Positions 36,525 through 44,916 of a stretch of DNA of 64,000 nucleotides are shown in pieces. The position numbers and the translations under genes are program-made. Origin of the DNA: CAIYZT01 sp052387855 (lineage in GTDB: Bacteria > Pseudomonadota > Alphaproteobacteria > Rhodobacterales > Rhodobacteraceae). Location of the stretch: NCBI GenBank assembly GCA_052387855.1, contig JBQTIT010000018.1:62001-126000 (forward strand), read 5' to 3'. How positions within the stretch are numbered: the stretch's first letter is position 1; every line of letters begins with the position of its first letter. Below the pieces are notes generated by a model. It saw only the letters and a program-made list of their open reading frames with translations, had not been told where the DNA came from and searched no databases.

Positions 36525-38555
36525 GTGGCCAAGCACTATCGCGTGTCCGCCGACATCGGTGGAACCTTTACCGACATCGTGTTCCAGGACGCCGAAAGTG
36601 GCGAATGCGGCGCCGCAAAGGTGCTGTCCACCCCGGAAAATCCCGCCCTTTCGGTGCTGGAGGGGATCCGGCAGGCGATCCCGGCCGATGCCACGATCGA
36701 CTTTTTCGTGCATGGCACGACGGTCGGGCTCAACGCGCTGCTGACGCGGCGAGGTGCCAGGGTTGCCTTGCTGACCACGCAGAATTTCCGCGATGTCTAC
36801 ACCATCCAGGGCAACGACCGAGGCGCGATCTTTTCGATCCGCTGGAACAAGCCCAAGCCGCTGGTTCCGCTGCGCTACACCTATACCGCGCGCGGGCGCC
36901 TGGCGGCGAACGGCGACGAGGTCGAGCCGCTGAACGAGGCCGATCTTGACGCCTTTGTCGAGGCGGTCCGCCGCGAGGGCTTTGAGGCCATCGCGATCTG
37001 CTTTCTCTTCGCCTACAAGAACCCGGCCCACGAATTGGCCGCCGCCACCTATATCGCGGCGCGCCTGCCGGGCATCGCCATCGCGCTGTCGCATCAGGTC
37101 TCGTCGGAATGGCGCGAATTCGAACGCACCTCGACCACGGTGATGGACAGCTACCTTGCCCCGGTGGTGCGCAAGTATCTGGGCACGCTGGTCAGCGATC
37201 TGAAGGACCGGCTGCCGGCCGGACAGGGCCTGCATGTCATGGAATCGAACGGCGGCGTGATGACCGCCGCCACCGCCAGCGAGACGCCGCTGCAAACCCT
37301 GCTTTCGGGCCCGGTCGGCGGCGCCATCGGCGGGCGGGCGCTGTCGGCGGCGACGGGCCGGCCGAACCTGATCTGCGTCGACATGGGCGGCACGTCGTTT
37401 GACGCCTCGCTCATCATCGACGGGGCGCCCTCGGCCAGCAACGAGGCCAAGATGGAAGGGCTGCCGGTGCAGATGTCGGTGGTCGACATCCATGTGATCG
37501 GCGCGGGCGGCGGCTCGATTGCCTGGCAAGAAGCCGGGGCGATGCGCGTCGGACCGCAGTCGGCAGGGGCCAAGCCGGGGCCGGTCTGCTATGGGCGCGG
37601 TGGCACCGAGCCGACGGTGTCGGACGCCAACCTGGTGCTGGGCCGGCTTGACGGCGGCAACTTCATGGGCGCGGGCATGGCGCTGGACCGGACGGCGGCG
37701 GCGGCCGCGCTGGGGCGGATGGGCGCGCTTTACGGCATGTCGGCCGAGGCGATGGCGCAGGGCGTGCTGGACATCATCAACGCCAAGATGGCCGACGCCA
37801 TCCGCACCATCACCATCCGTCGCGGCATCGATCCGCGCGATTTCTCGCTGGTGGCCTTTGGCGGCGCCGGCCCGGCGCAGGCCGCGGCCCTGGCCGAGGA
37901 GTTGCAGATCGGCGAGGTGATCGTGCCGGTCTTCCCGGGGGCTTTCTCGGCCTGGGGGATGCTTCAGACCGACGTGCGCCATGACTTCAAGGAAACGCTC
38001 TACGGCTTTTGGGACCTGACCGACCCGCTCGCGCTGGAGGGGGCCTTTGCCGCCCTGGCCGACAAGGGTCGCGGCTATCTTCTGAACGAGGGGATCGCCC
38101 CCGATGCCATCGGCTTTGAACGCTCGGTCGACTTTCGCTATCACGGCCAGGAATATGTGATGACGATTCCGATCCCCGCCGGCCCCATCGACATGGGCGC
38201 GGTGCGCCATGCCTTTGATCTGGCCTATGACCGCCAGTACGGCCATTCCAGCCCCGAAGGCCGCGTCGAGATGGCCAACATCCGCCTGGCCGCCCTGGGC
38301 CGCCTGCCGCGCCCGGCCAACGCGCCGCCCGCGCGTCAGCCGGCCAGACCGGCCCGCTCTCGCGCCGTCCACTTCGCGGGCAAGGCGCTGGACACCGCCA
38401 TTCTTGACCGCAACGCCCTTGAGCCGGACAGCGTCGTCCACGGCCCCGCCATCATCGAAGAGGGCACCGCGACCACGCTTCTGCCCCCCGGCTGGCAGGC
38501 CCGGCTGATCGGCGGCGGCCACATGACCCTGACCCGGACCGGAGGCGCAAGATGA
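36525..38555 (+). CDS. hydantoinase/oxoprolinase family protein, A subunit (HyuA-like)
   Basis: A 676-residue subunit of the ATP-dependent hydantoinase/5-oxoprolinase family, with an actin-like N-terminal motif SADIGGTFTDIVF, then VHGTTVGLNALLTRRGA, SGPVGGAIGG and CVDMGGTSFD. Partners of this type open cyclic amides such as 5-oxoproline, N-methylhydantoin or acetophenone (carboxylase type). The start codon is GTG, with GCGGAG about 9 nt upstream. It overlaps the B subunit by 4 nt. The presence of a sugar-type transporter in the same operon is unusual and leaves the substrate open. Confidence 0.87.
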   Translation: MAKHYRVSADIGGTFTDIVFQDAESGECGAAKVLSTPENPALSVLEGIRQAIPADATIDFFVHGTTVGLNALLTRRGARVALLTTQNFRDVYTIQGNDRGAIFSIRWNKPKPLVPLRYTYTARGRLAANGDEVEPLNEADLDAFVEAVRREGFEAIAICFLFAYKNPAHELAAATYIAARLPGIAIALSHQVSSEWREFERTSTTVMDSYLAPVVRKYLGTLVSDLKDRLPAGQGLHVMESNGGVMTAATASETPLQTLLSGPVGGAIGGRALSAATGRPNLICVDMGGTSFDASLIIDGAPSASNEAKMEGLPVQMSVVDIHVIGAGGGSIAWQEAGAMRVGPQSAGAKPGPVCYGRGGTEPTVSDANLVLGRLDGGNFMGAGMALDRTAAAAALGRMGALYGMSAEAMAQGVLDIINAKMADAIRTITIRRGIDPRDFSLVAFGGAGPAQAAALAEELQIGEVIVPVFPGAFSAWGMLQTDVRHDFKETLYGFWDLTDPLALEGAFAALADKGRGYLLNEGIAPDAIGFERSVDFRYHGQEYVMTIPIPAGPIDMGAVRHAFDLAYDRQYGHSSPEGRVEMANIRLAALGRLPRPANAPPARQPARPARSRAVHFAGKALDTAILDRNALEPDSVVHGPAIIEEGTATTLLPPGWQARLIGGGHMTLTRTGGAR

Positions 38556-40258
38556 CCAACAGCGCAGACCCCATCACCACCGAGGTGGTGCGCAACTTCG
38601 TGATCTCCTGCGCCGAGGACATGAACGCCTCGCTCTGGCGCTCGGCCCATTCCTCGGTGATCTACGAGGGCAAGGATTCGGCCGTGGCGCTGATGGACGA
38701 GCATGGCAACATGCTGGGCCAGTCGACCGGCGTGCCCCTGTTCATCGGCGCCATCGATGCCTGCGTGCATGCCGTCAAGGCCTATTACGGTGAGGACATC
38801 AACGAGGGCGATGTCTTTATCATGAACGACAGCTATCTTCAGGGCACGCACCTGCATGACGTGACGGCCGTCGGCGGCATCTTCCACAGCGGAGAGCTGG
38901 TCGGCTTCGGCGCCGCCCGCGCCCACTGGGGCGACATCGGCGCCATCGACCCCGGCTCGACCATGCAGTCGACCGACATCTACCAGGAAGGGCTGCGCAT
39001 TGGCCCGACCCGGATCATCGCGCGCGGCAAACCCATCCGCGAATGGTACGACCACCTGCGCCTGAACACGCGGATCAAGGACGCCACCATCGGCGATCTG
39101 GGCAGCCAGATCGCGGCCATCCGCACGGGCGAGCGCCGGCTGGGCCAGCTTCTGGACCGCATCGGCGTGCCGACCTACCGCGCCGCCTGCCAGAACATCT
39201 TTGAACAGTCGCGCCGCATGGACCGCGAGGCGATCCGCGCGATCCAGGACGGCACCTGGAACCGCCACGGCTATCTGGACGATGACGGCACCGGCAAGAC
39301 CCCGATCCGGGTGGAACTGACGCTGACCATCAAGGGCGATGCGCTGACCGTCGATCTGACCGGCTCTTCCGGGCCGGTCCCCGGCTCGGTCAACTGCGGC
39401 GCCAAGCAGACCGAGAGCCTGCTGCGCCTGGCCTACAAGACCATGATCAACCCCGACCGCGCCATCACCGGCGGCTCTTTCGAGACGATGACCGTGGTCA
39501 TCCCCGAAAGCTGCATGTTCAACGCGCAGGAACCCTCGGCCTGCGAGTGGTACTTTACCGGCCTTGGCCTTCTGGCCGATCTCTTCATCTCCTGCATGTC
39601 CGAAGCCATGCCCGAACGGTCCACCGCCGCCCATTACGGCGACAGCATGGTCGCGGGCTTCTTCTCGGTCGACACGGCGCGCGGCCAGTGGATCGCGCTG
39701 GAGCCGACGGCGGGCGGCTGGGGCGGGCGGGCCGACGGCGACGGCGAAAGCGCGCTGATCAACCTGGTCAACGGCGGGTTCCGCAACATCCCCGCCGAGG
39801 TCTACGAGACCAAGTTCCCCGTCCGGCTGGAAGAATTCGCCATCCGCAAGGACAGCGGCGGGCCCGGGCGCCATCGCGGCGGCTGCGGCGTCATCCGCCG
39901 CTACAGAACGCTGGAGCCCTGCTATTCCGCGCTCTGGTTCGAGCGGTCCCACACCCCGGCCTGGGGGCTGAACGGCGGAAAGGACGGCGCCGGCCCCTTC
40001 ATCGAGATCACCCTGCCCGACGGCACGCGCGAGCATCCGCTCAAGATGCGCGCGCGCGGCTTTCCCGCCGGCACCGTGATCGAGACCATGACCGGCGGCG
40101 GCGGCGGCAACGGCAACCCCCTGGCCCGCCCCTTTGCCGAGGTGCTGACCGACGTGCTGCAAGGCTATCTCAGCCCCGGGGCCGCCTTTAGCCAGTACGG
40201 CGTCAGGATCACCGACGCGATGACGGTGGACGCCGCAGCCTCAGAGCCGCGCGTCTGA
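38552..40258 (+). CDS. hydantoinase/oxoprolinase family protein, B subunit (HyuB-like)
   Basis: A 568-residue partner of the preceding gene. It has EVVRNFVISCAEDMNASLWRSAHS, YGEDINEGDVFIMNDSY, GTHLHDVTAVGGIFHSGELVG and a long glycine-rich C-terminal part (GGCGVIRRYRTLEP, GGGGGNGNPLARP), all typical of HyuB. It overlaps hyuA (ATGA), so the two are made together as a complex. It ends 2 nt before the transporter ATPase. No further catalytic partner gene is present. Confidence 0.87.
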   Translation: MTNSADPITTEVVRNFVISCAEDMNASLWRSAHSSVIYEGKDSAVALMDEHGNMLGQSTGVPLFIGAIDACVHAVKAYYGEDINEGDVFIMNDSYLQGTHLHDVTAVGGIFHSGELVGFGAARAHWGDIGAIDPGSTMQSTDIYQEGLRIGPTRIIARGKPIREWYDHLRLNTRIKDATIGDLGSQIAAIRTGERRLGQLLDRIGVPTYRAACQNIFEQSRRMDREAIRAIQDGTWNRHGYLDDDGTGKTPIRVELTLTIKGDALTVDLTGSSGPVPGSVNCGAKQTESLLRLAYKTMINPDRAITGGSFETMTVVIPESCMFNAQEPSACEWYFTGLGLLADLFISCMSEAMPERSTAAHYGDSMVAGFFSVDTARGQWIALEPTAGGWGGRADGDGESALINLVNGGFRNIPAEVYETKFPVRLEEFAIRKDSGGPGRHRGGCGVIRRYRTLEPCYSALWFERSHTPAWGLNGGKDGAGPFIEITLPDGTREHPLKMRARGFPAGTVIETMTGGGGGNGNPLARPFAEVLTDVLQGYLSPGAAFSQYGVRITDAMTVDAAASEPRV

Positions 40259-40260
40259 CC

Positions 40261-41787
40261 GTGGACGGCGCCGCGCCACAGGATGCCATCAGGGCCCGGG
40301 GCCTGGGGGTTTCCTTTGCCGGCGTCTCGGTGCTGCGCGACATCGACCTGGACATCGCGCAGGGCGAGATTCACGGTCTGGTGGGCGAGAATGGCGCCGG
40401 CAAGTCGACGCTGGGCAAGGTTCTGGGCGGCTACTATCAGGCCAGCAGCGGCCGGATCGAGGTCTTTGGCGCCCCGGCCGAGCCCTGGACCCCGCGTATC
40501 GCGCTGTCGCGCGGGGTGGCGCTGATGCATCAGGAATTGCAACTGGTGCCGGCGATGACCGTGGCGCAGAATGTCTTTCTGGGGATCGAGAACAGCCGCA
40601 TGGGCGTGCTGCGCCGCGACGAGCCGGCGCGTCTGGCCGGCCTGATGGCCTCCAGCGGTTTCGCGCTGGATCCGGACGCGGTGGTGTCGACCCTGTCCAT
40701 CGCGGACCGGCAGAAGATCGAGATCCTGCGCGCCCTGGCCCGCGATGCCCGCGTGATCGTGATGGACGAGCCGACCTCTTCGCTGGCCAAGGACGAGGTG
40801 GCGCAGCTTCACCAGACCATGCGCAACCTGCGCGCGGGCGGGCGAACGGTGATCTATGTCTCGCATTTCCTGGACGACATCCTGTCGGTATCGGACCGGG
40901 TGACGGTGCTGCGCGATGGCGACCATGTGCTGACCGCACCCGCCGCCGGGCTGACCAAGGCCGATATCGTGGGCGCCATGTTGGGCGGCGGCAAGACCGA
41001 AACCCCCTTTCCCCCCAAGGCGCCCCCCGCCTCTGCCGCCCCGATGCTGCAGGTCGAGGGGCTAAGTTCGGCCACGGGACTGCGCGATGTGGCGCTGACG
41101 GTGGGCCGGGGCGAGATTGTCGGCCTGATCGGTCTGGTCGGCTCTGGCCGCAGCGAGATCGCCCGGGCCCTGGTCGGCGCCGATCCCTCGACCGGACGGG
41201 TCTGGCTGGACGGGGCGGAGCTTTCCGCCCGCACCCCGCACAGCGCCACCCAGGCCGGGCTGGTCATGGTGCCCGAGGACCGTCGCAAGCAGGGGCTGGT
41301 GATGACCATGCCGCTGCGCCCCAACCTGACCTTGCCGCATCTGCGCCGGTTCTCGCGCGGCGGGGTCGTGCAGCAGCGCGAGGAAAGCCGCAAGGCCCGG
41401 GACGTGATCGCGCATTTCCGCGTGCGCCCGGCAAGACCCGAGGGCGACATCGCCGCCTTTTCCGGGGGAAACCAGCAAAAGGTACTGATCGGCAAATGGC
41501 TGTTAGGCGATCCCAAGGTGGTCATCCTGGACGAGCCGAGCCGGGGCGTCGATGTCGGCGCGCGCCAGCGCATCCACGAGGCGATTGCCGAGATGGCCGC
41601 GCGCGGCGTCGCGGTGCTGGTGATCTCCTCCGAGATCGAAGAGGTGCTTGGCCTGGCGCACCGCGCCTATCTTGTCTCGGGCGGCCGCATCGTGCAGATG
41701 ATCGACCCCGGGACCAGTGACGAGGCTTCGGTCCTTTCCGCTCTTTTCGCAGACCAGTCGAACGCACGGACGGGCCAGAACCCATGA
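40261..41787 (+). CDS. sugar-type ABC transporter ATP-binding protein (RbsA-like)
   Basis: A 508-residue protein with two fused ABC domains. The first has Walker A GENGAGKSTL and the RbsA-like signature LSIADRQKIEI. The second has a degenerate Walker A, GLVGSGRSEIARAL, and a signature FSGGNQQKV. This asymmetry is normal for the RbsA/MglA group. A GTG start is used 2 nt after hyuB. It energises uptake through the next gene's permease. Confidence 0.9.
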   Translation: MDGAAPQDAIRARGLGVSFAGVSVLRDIDLDIAQGEIHGLVGENGAGKSTLGKVLGGYYQASSGRIEVFGAPAEPWTPRIALSRGVALMHQELQLVPAMTVAQNVFLGIENSRMGVLRRDEPARLAGLMASSGFALDPDAVVSTLSIADRQKIEILRALARDARVIVMDEPTSSLAKDEVAQLHQTMRNLRAGGRTVIYVSHFLDDILSVSDRVTVLRDGDHVLTAPAAGLTKADIVGAMLGGGKTETPFPPKAPPASAAPMLQVEGLSSATGLRDVALTVGRGEIVGLIGLVGSGRSEIARALVGADPSTGRVWLDGAELSARTPHSATQAGLVMVPEDRRKQGLVMTMPLRPNLTLPHLRRFSRGGVVQQREESRKARDVIAHFRVRPARPEGDIAAFSGGNQQKVLIGKWLLGDPKVVILDEPSRGVDVGARQRIHEAIAEMAARGVAVLVISSEIEEVLGLAHRAYLVSGGRIVQMIDPGTSDEASVLSALFADQSNARTGQNP

Positions 41788-42719
41788 CCAGACACGCCAT
41801 CGCACGAGCGCTTCAGACCTATGCCGTCCTGATCATGATCCTGATCCTGATGGCGGCGCTGACGCTCATGTCGGACAGTTTCCTGACCTTGCAGAACCTG
41901 CTCAACATCCTCAACCAGAACGCGCCGCTGGCGATCCTGGCCTCGGCGATGACGCTGGTGATCATCGCCGGGGGGTTCGATCTGTCGGTCGGGGCGATCT
42001 TTGCCATGGGCGCGGTCGCCTCGGCCTGGATCGCGCTGCACTTTGATCCCTATGTCGGGCTCATCCTGTCGCCGGTCATCGGGCTGGTGCTGGGCTGCGT
42101 GAACGGTCTGGTGATCACTTTGCTGCGGGTCCATTCCTTTCTGGCCACCATCGCCACCTCGCTGATCTTCAAGGGCGTCGCCATCGTGATCTCGGACGGA
42201 AGGCTGATTCCGGTGCGCATGGATGCCTTCACCTGGCTGGGGCGCGACAAGCTGGGCGGGGTCTTTGTCTCGATCTGGGTGATGACGGCCTTTGCGCTTG
42301 TGCTGGGGTTCATCCTGACCCGCACGGCGCTGGGCCGGCAGATCCTGGCCGTCGGCGGCAATGCCGAGGCGGCGGTCCTGTCGGGCATCCGGGCCGACCG
42401 CGTGCGCATCATCACCTTTGCCATCGCTGGCCTTGCCGCCGGGCTGGCCGCCTCGATCGCGACCTCGCGCGTTTCGATGGGACAGGCGGCGGCCGGCGCG
42501 GGCTATGAGCTGGACGCCATCGCGGCGGTCATCCTGGGGGGCACCAGCATCTACGGCGGCGCTGGCGCGATCTGGCGCTCGGTGGCGGGGGTGCTGCTGC
42601 TGGCGCTGATCAACAACGGATTCAACATCCTGAACGCCGATCCCTTCTACCGCGACCTGACCACCGGCCTGGTGATCCTGGCCGCCATCGGGATCAGCGC
42701 GGCGGGCAAGCGCGGCTGA
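41784..42719 (+). CDS. sugar-type ABC transporter permease (RbsC-like)
   Basis: A 311-residue inner-membrane permease with about 8-10 helices. SAMTLVIIAGGFDLSVGAIFAMGA and the EAA-like TRTALGRQILAVGGNAEAAVLSGI loop are hallmarks of the RbsC family. AVILGGTSIYGGAGAIWRSVAGVLLL is the conserved C-terminal stretch. It overlaps the ATPase gene by 4 nt. Only one permease is encoded, so a homodimeric channel is expected. Confidence 0.9.
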   Translation: MTRHAIARALQTYAVLIMILILMAALTLMSDSFLTLQNLLNILNQNAPLAILASAMTLVIIAGGFDLSVGAIFAMGAVASAWIALHFDPYVGLILSPVIGLVLGCVNGLVITLLRVHSFLATIATSLIFKGVAIVISDGRLIPVRMDAFTWLGRDKLGGVFVSIWVMTAFALVLGFILTRTALGRQILAVGGNAEAAVLSGIRADRVRIITFAIAGLAAGLAASIATSRVSMGQAAAGAGYELDAIAAVILGGTSIYGGAGAIWRSVAGVLLLALINNGFNILNADPFYRDLTTGLVILAAIGISAAGKRG

Positions 42720-42731
42720 CGGCCCGCGCGG

Positions 42732-43571
42732 TCAGGCCAGCCGCGTCAGGATGACGCCAGCGACGATCACCACGGCGGCGGCGGCCTTGCCCCGGCCCAT
42801 CGGCTCGCCAAAGACCAGCCAGCCGATCAGCACCGCGAACAGGATCGAGGTTTCGCGCAGGGCCGCGACCACGGCGATGGGCGCCACGGTCATCGCCCAG
42901 ACCGAAACGCCATAAGCCCCGAACGAGGCGGCCGAGGCGATCATCCCCACCCCCCAGGCCCGCCGCTGGGCCGGCAGGATGTTCCAGCCCTTCCACAAGA
43001 GGATGCCGGTGGAAAAGAACAGCCCGTCCGCCACAAAGACCCAGGCGACATAGGCCACCGCATCGCCCGCCACCCGCGCGCCCGAGCCGTCGATCAGCGT
43101 ATAGACCGCCGTCGCCGTGGCCGAGCCCAGCGCATAGGGGATCAGCCGGCGATTCTCGCCCCGGGCAAAGACCCCCTGCGCCATCAGCAGGATGCCCAGG
43201 CCCAGCACCACGATCCCGGCATATTCGGCCGGCGCGATCACGTCGGACAGAAGCAGGCCCGACACCACCCCGACGATCAGCGGCGCCGCGCCCCGGGCGA
43301 TGGGATAGACGCGGCTCAGATCGCCGCGCTCATAGGCATAGGTCAGGAAGAACTTGTAAAAGAAATGCGCGCAGCCCGCTGCGATCACCCAGGGCGCGAT
43401 GTGCCAGTCCAGCGCCGGGCGGCTCAGGATCACCGCGATGCCGATCGGCACCTCGCCGATCGACAGGATCACCATCGCCCCCATCCGCGAGGCGCCGACC
43501 TTGAGCAGCGAATTCCACAAGGCATGCAGAAAGGCCGATCCCAGCACGGCCGTCATCACCCAAAAGCTCAA
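42732..43571 (-). CDS. EamA/DMT-family transporter
   Basis: A 279-residue inner-membrane protein with about ten helices and two EamA repeats (residues 1-135 and 140-279). FLHALWNSLLKVG in the first half and the GVSVWAMTVAPIAVVAALRETSILFAVLIG strand-like helices in the second are typical drug/metabolite exporter features. The substrate is unknown. It is convergent with the permease gene and downstream of a LysR gene, which may control it. Confidence 0.82.
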   Translation of the reverse strand: MSFWVMTAVLGSAFLHALWNSLLKVGASRMGAMVILSIGEVPIGIAVILSRPALDWHIAPWVIAAGCAHFFYKFFLTYAYERGDLSRVYPIARGAAPLIVGVVSGLLLSDVIAPAEYAGIVVLGLGILLMAQGVFARGENRRLIPYALGSATATAVYTLIDGSGARVAGDAVAYVAWVFVADGLFFSTGILLWKGWNILPAQRRAWGVGMIASAASFGAYGVSVWAMTVAPIAVVAALRETSILFAVLIGWLVFGEPMGRGKAAAAVVIVAGVILTRLA

Positions 43572-43664
43572 GCCGGTCTCCTGCCCTGCGCCGTCACGAA
43601 ACTGTTACACTCCGGCCGGCGGAAAGGCCATGTTGAAACCTGTTCGGCAGAAGGGCGACAGCGC

Positions 43665-44531
43665 TCAGCCCGGAAGCACCAGCGGGGCAAAGGCATCGCG
43701 CACCATGGCCGCCAGCCCCTCGATCGCCTCCGACGTGCCGCGCGGATTGCGCCGCAGCACCACGCGGGCGCGGTCGACGATGGGAAAGCCGTCCTCGGCG
43801 GTCAATTCGCGGCAGCCCTCGGGGATGGTGCTGCGCGACAGGGGCGCGATGGCCAGCCCGGTCCGCGCCGCCACGCGCAGGCTGGCCGAGGTGTCGCATT
43901 CAAAGGCGATGCGGTAGCCGATGCTCTGCTGGATCAGCGAGCGCAGGGCAAAGTCCCTGCCCCAGTCGGAATGGATGTACATGCCCACCGGCACCGGGGT
44001 TTCGCGGTGCTGTGCATGGCCGACAGAGGTGACCCAGACCGTGGGATCGATGCCCAGCACCTCGTCCGCCGCCGTGTGGCTGCTGTCGTAGAGAATGGCA
44101 AGGTCAAGCTGGTCCTCATCCAGCGCGGCCTGCTGCGGCGCGGTGAAGTCGCAGCGCACCGTCACCTCGACCGCCGGATGGCGCTGGTTGAAGGCCGCCA
44201 GCGCGCGGGGCAGCACGCTTTCGGCATATTCGTCAGGAATGCCGATCCGCACCGGCCCGATCAGCGGCTTTTCCCGCAGGGCGGTGGCGGCCTCGTCCAG
44301 CAATTGCGCGACCCGGCGCGCATAGGGCATCAATTGCGCCCCGCGCGCGGTCAGCGCCACGCCGCGCGGCAGGCGGGCGAACAGCGCCTGGCCCAAACTG
44401 TCTTCGAGCCGCTTGATCTGCATCGACACCGCCGATTGCGTGCGCCCCACCCTCTCAGCCGCCATGGTGACAGAGCCGGTATCGGCCACCGCCAGAAAGG
44501 CGCGCATCAGGTCACTTTCCAGGGGGATCAT
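43665..44531 (-). CDS. LysR-family regulator
   Basis: A 288-residue LysR protein with an N-terminal HTH (LMRAFLAVADTGSVTMAAER, QSAVSMQIKRLEDSLG) and a substrate-binding domain from about residue 90 (PVRIGIPDEYAESVLPRALAAF). The ligand is unknown. It lies 93 nt upstream of the exporter gene on the same strand and diverges from a DUF1127 gene. An inverted repeat in that gap is a plausible binding site. Confidence 0.83.
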   Translation of the reverse strand: MIPLESDLMRAFLAVADTGSVTMAAERVGRTQSAVSMQIKRLEDSLGQALFARLPRGVALTARGAQLMPYARRVAQLLDEAATALREKPLIGPVRIGIPDEYAESVLPRALAAFNQRHPAVEVTVRCDFTAPQQAALDEDQLDLAILYDSSHTAADEVLGIDPTVWVTSVGHAQHRETPVPVGMYIHSDWGRDFALRSLIQQSIGYRIAFECDTSASLRVAARTGLAIAPLSRSTIPEGCRELTAEDGFPIVDRARVVLRRNPRGTSEAIEGLAAMVRDAFAPLVLPG

Positions 44532-44563
44532 CGCCAGCCATCAATTTCATGCATGGCGACCAT

Positions 44564-44586
44564 CATCACTATTCGTTTGTGTGATG
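44564..44586. promoter_or_regulatory. inverted repeat in the LysR-DUF1127 gap
   Basis: CATCAC (44564) and GTGATG (ending 44586) are perfect arms separated by an 11-nt AT-rich spacer, located 33 bp before the LysR start and 61 bp before the DUF1127 start. The T-N11-A-like spacing suits a LysR operator. Confidence 0.4.
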
Positions 44587-44646
44587 TCAAGCCGGTGGGG
44601 TAAATCCATCCTGTCCGCAACTGTCCGGCCGTAGAAGGAGTCCGCC

Positions 44647-44847
44647 ATGGTCATCAGCTTTCTCACCACCCTGCGCCAGCGCCGCGCGCTGCAAAGCTCG
44701 ATGGGCGCGCTGTTGCGCCGCAGCGATGAACATCTGCTCGACGACATCGGCCTGACCCGCCACGACATCGCGACGATGATCGCATCGCCCGCCGGCGCGG
44801 CGCTGGGACGCTCGGCCATCCTGTCGGCCGCAGCCGCCTACGCCTGA
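44647..44847 (+). CDS. small DUF1127 protein
   Basis: A 66-residue protein carrying the DUF1127 core: LRQRRALQSSMGALLRRSDEHLLDDIGLTRHDI. Such small arginine-rich proteins are frequent in alphaproteobacteria and have been linked to RNA turnover and phosphate or carbon metabolism in some species. AAGGAG precedes the ATG by 8 nt. A bidirectional terminator follows. Confidence 0.8.
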   Translation: MVISFLTTLRQRRALQSSMGALLRRSDEHLLDDIGLTRHDIATMIASPAGAALGRSAILSAAAAYA

Positions 44848-44863
44848 CGCGCCGCGTCATGAC

Positions 44864-44895
44864 AAACGGGCAGAGGCGCTGGCCCCTGCCCGTTT
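44864..44895. terminator. bidirectional terminator between DUF1127 gene and ileS
   Basis: AAACGGGCAG and CTGCCCGTTT form a perfect 10-bp stem with a 12-nt loop. The arms end in T-runs on both strands, and convergent genes meet here. Confidence 0.75.
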
Positions 44896-44916
44896 CAATT
44901 TGCCCTGACCGTCCGG

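Noticed and set aside
35811..38522. Open frame of about 900 codons antisense to the binding protein and hyuA
   Set aside because: Shadow of two real genes; no recognisable domain.
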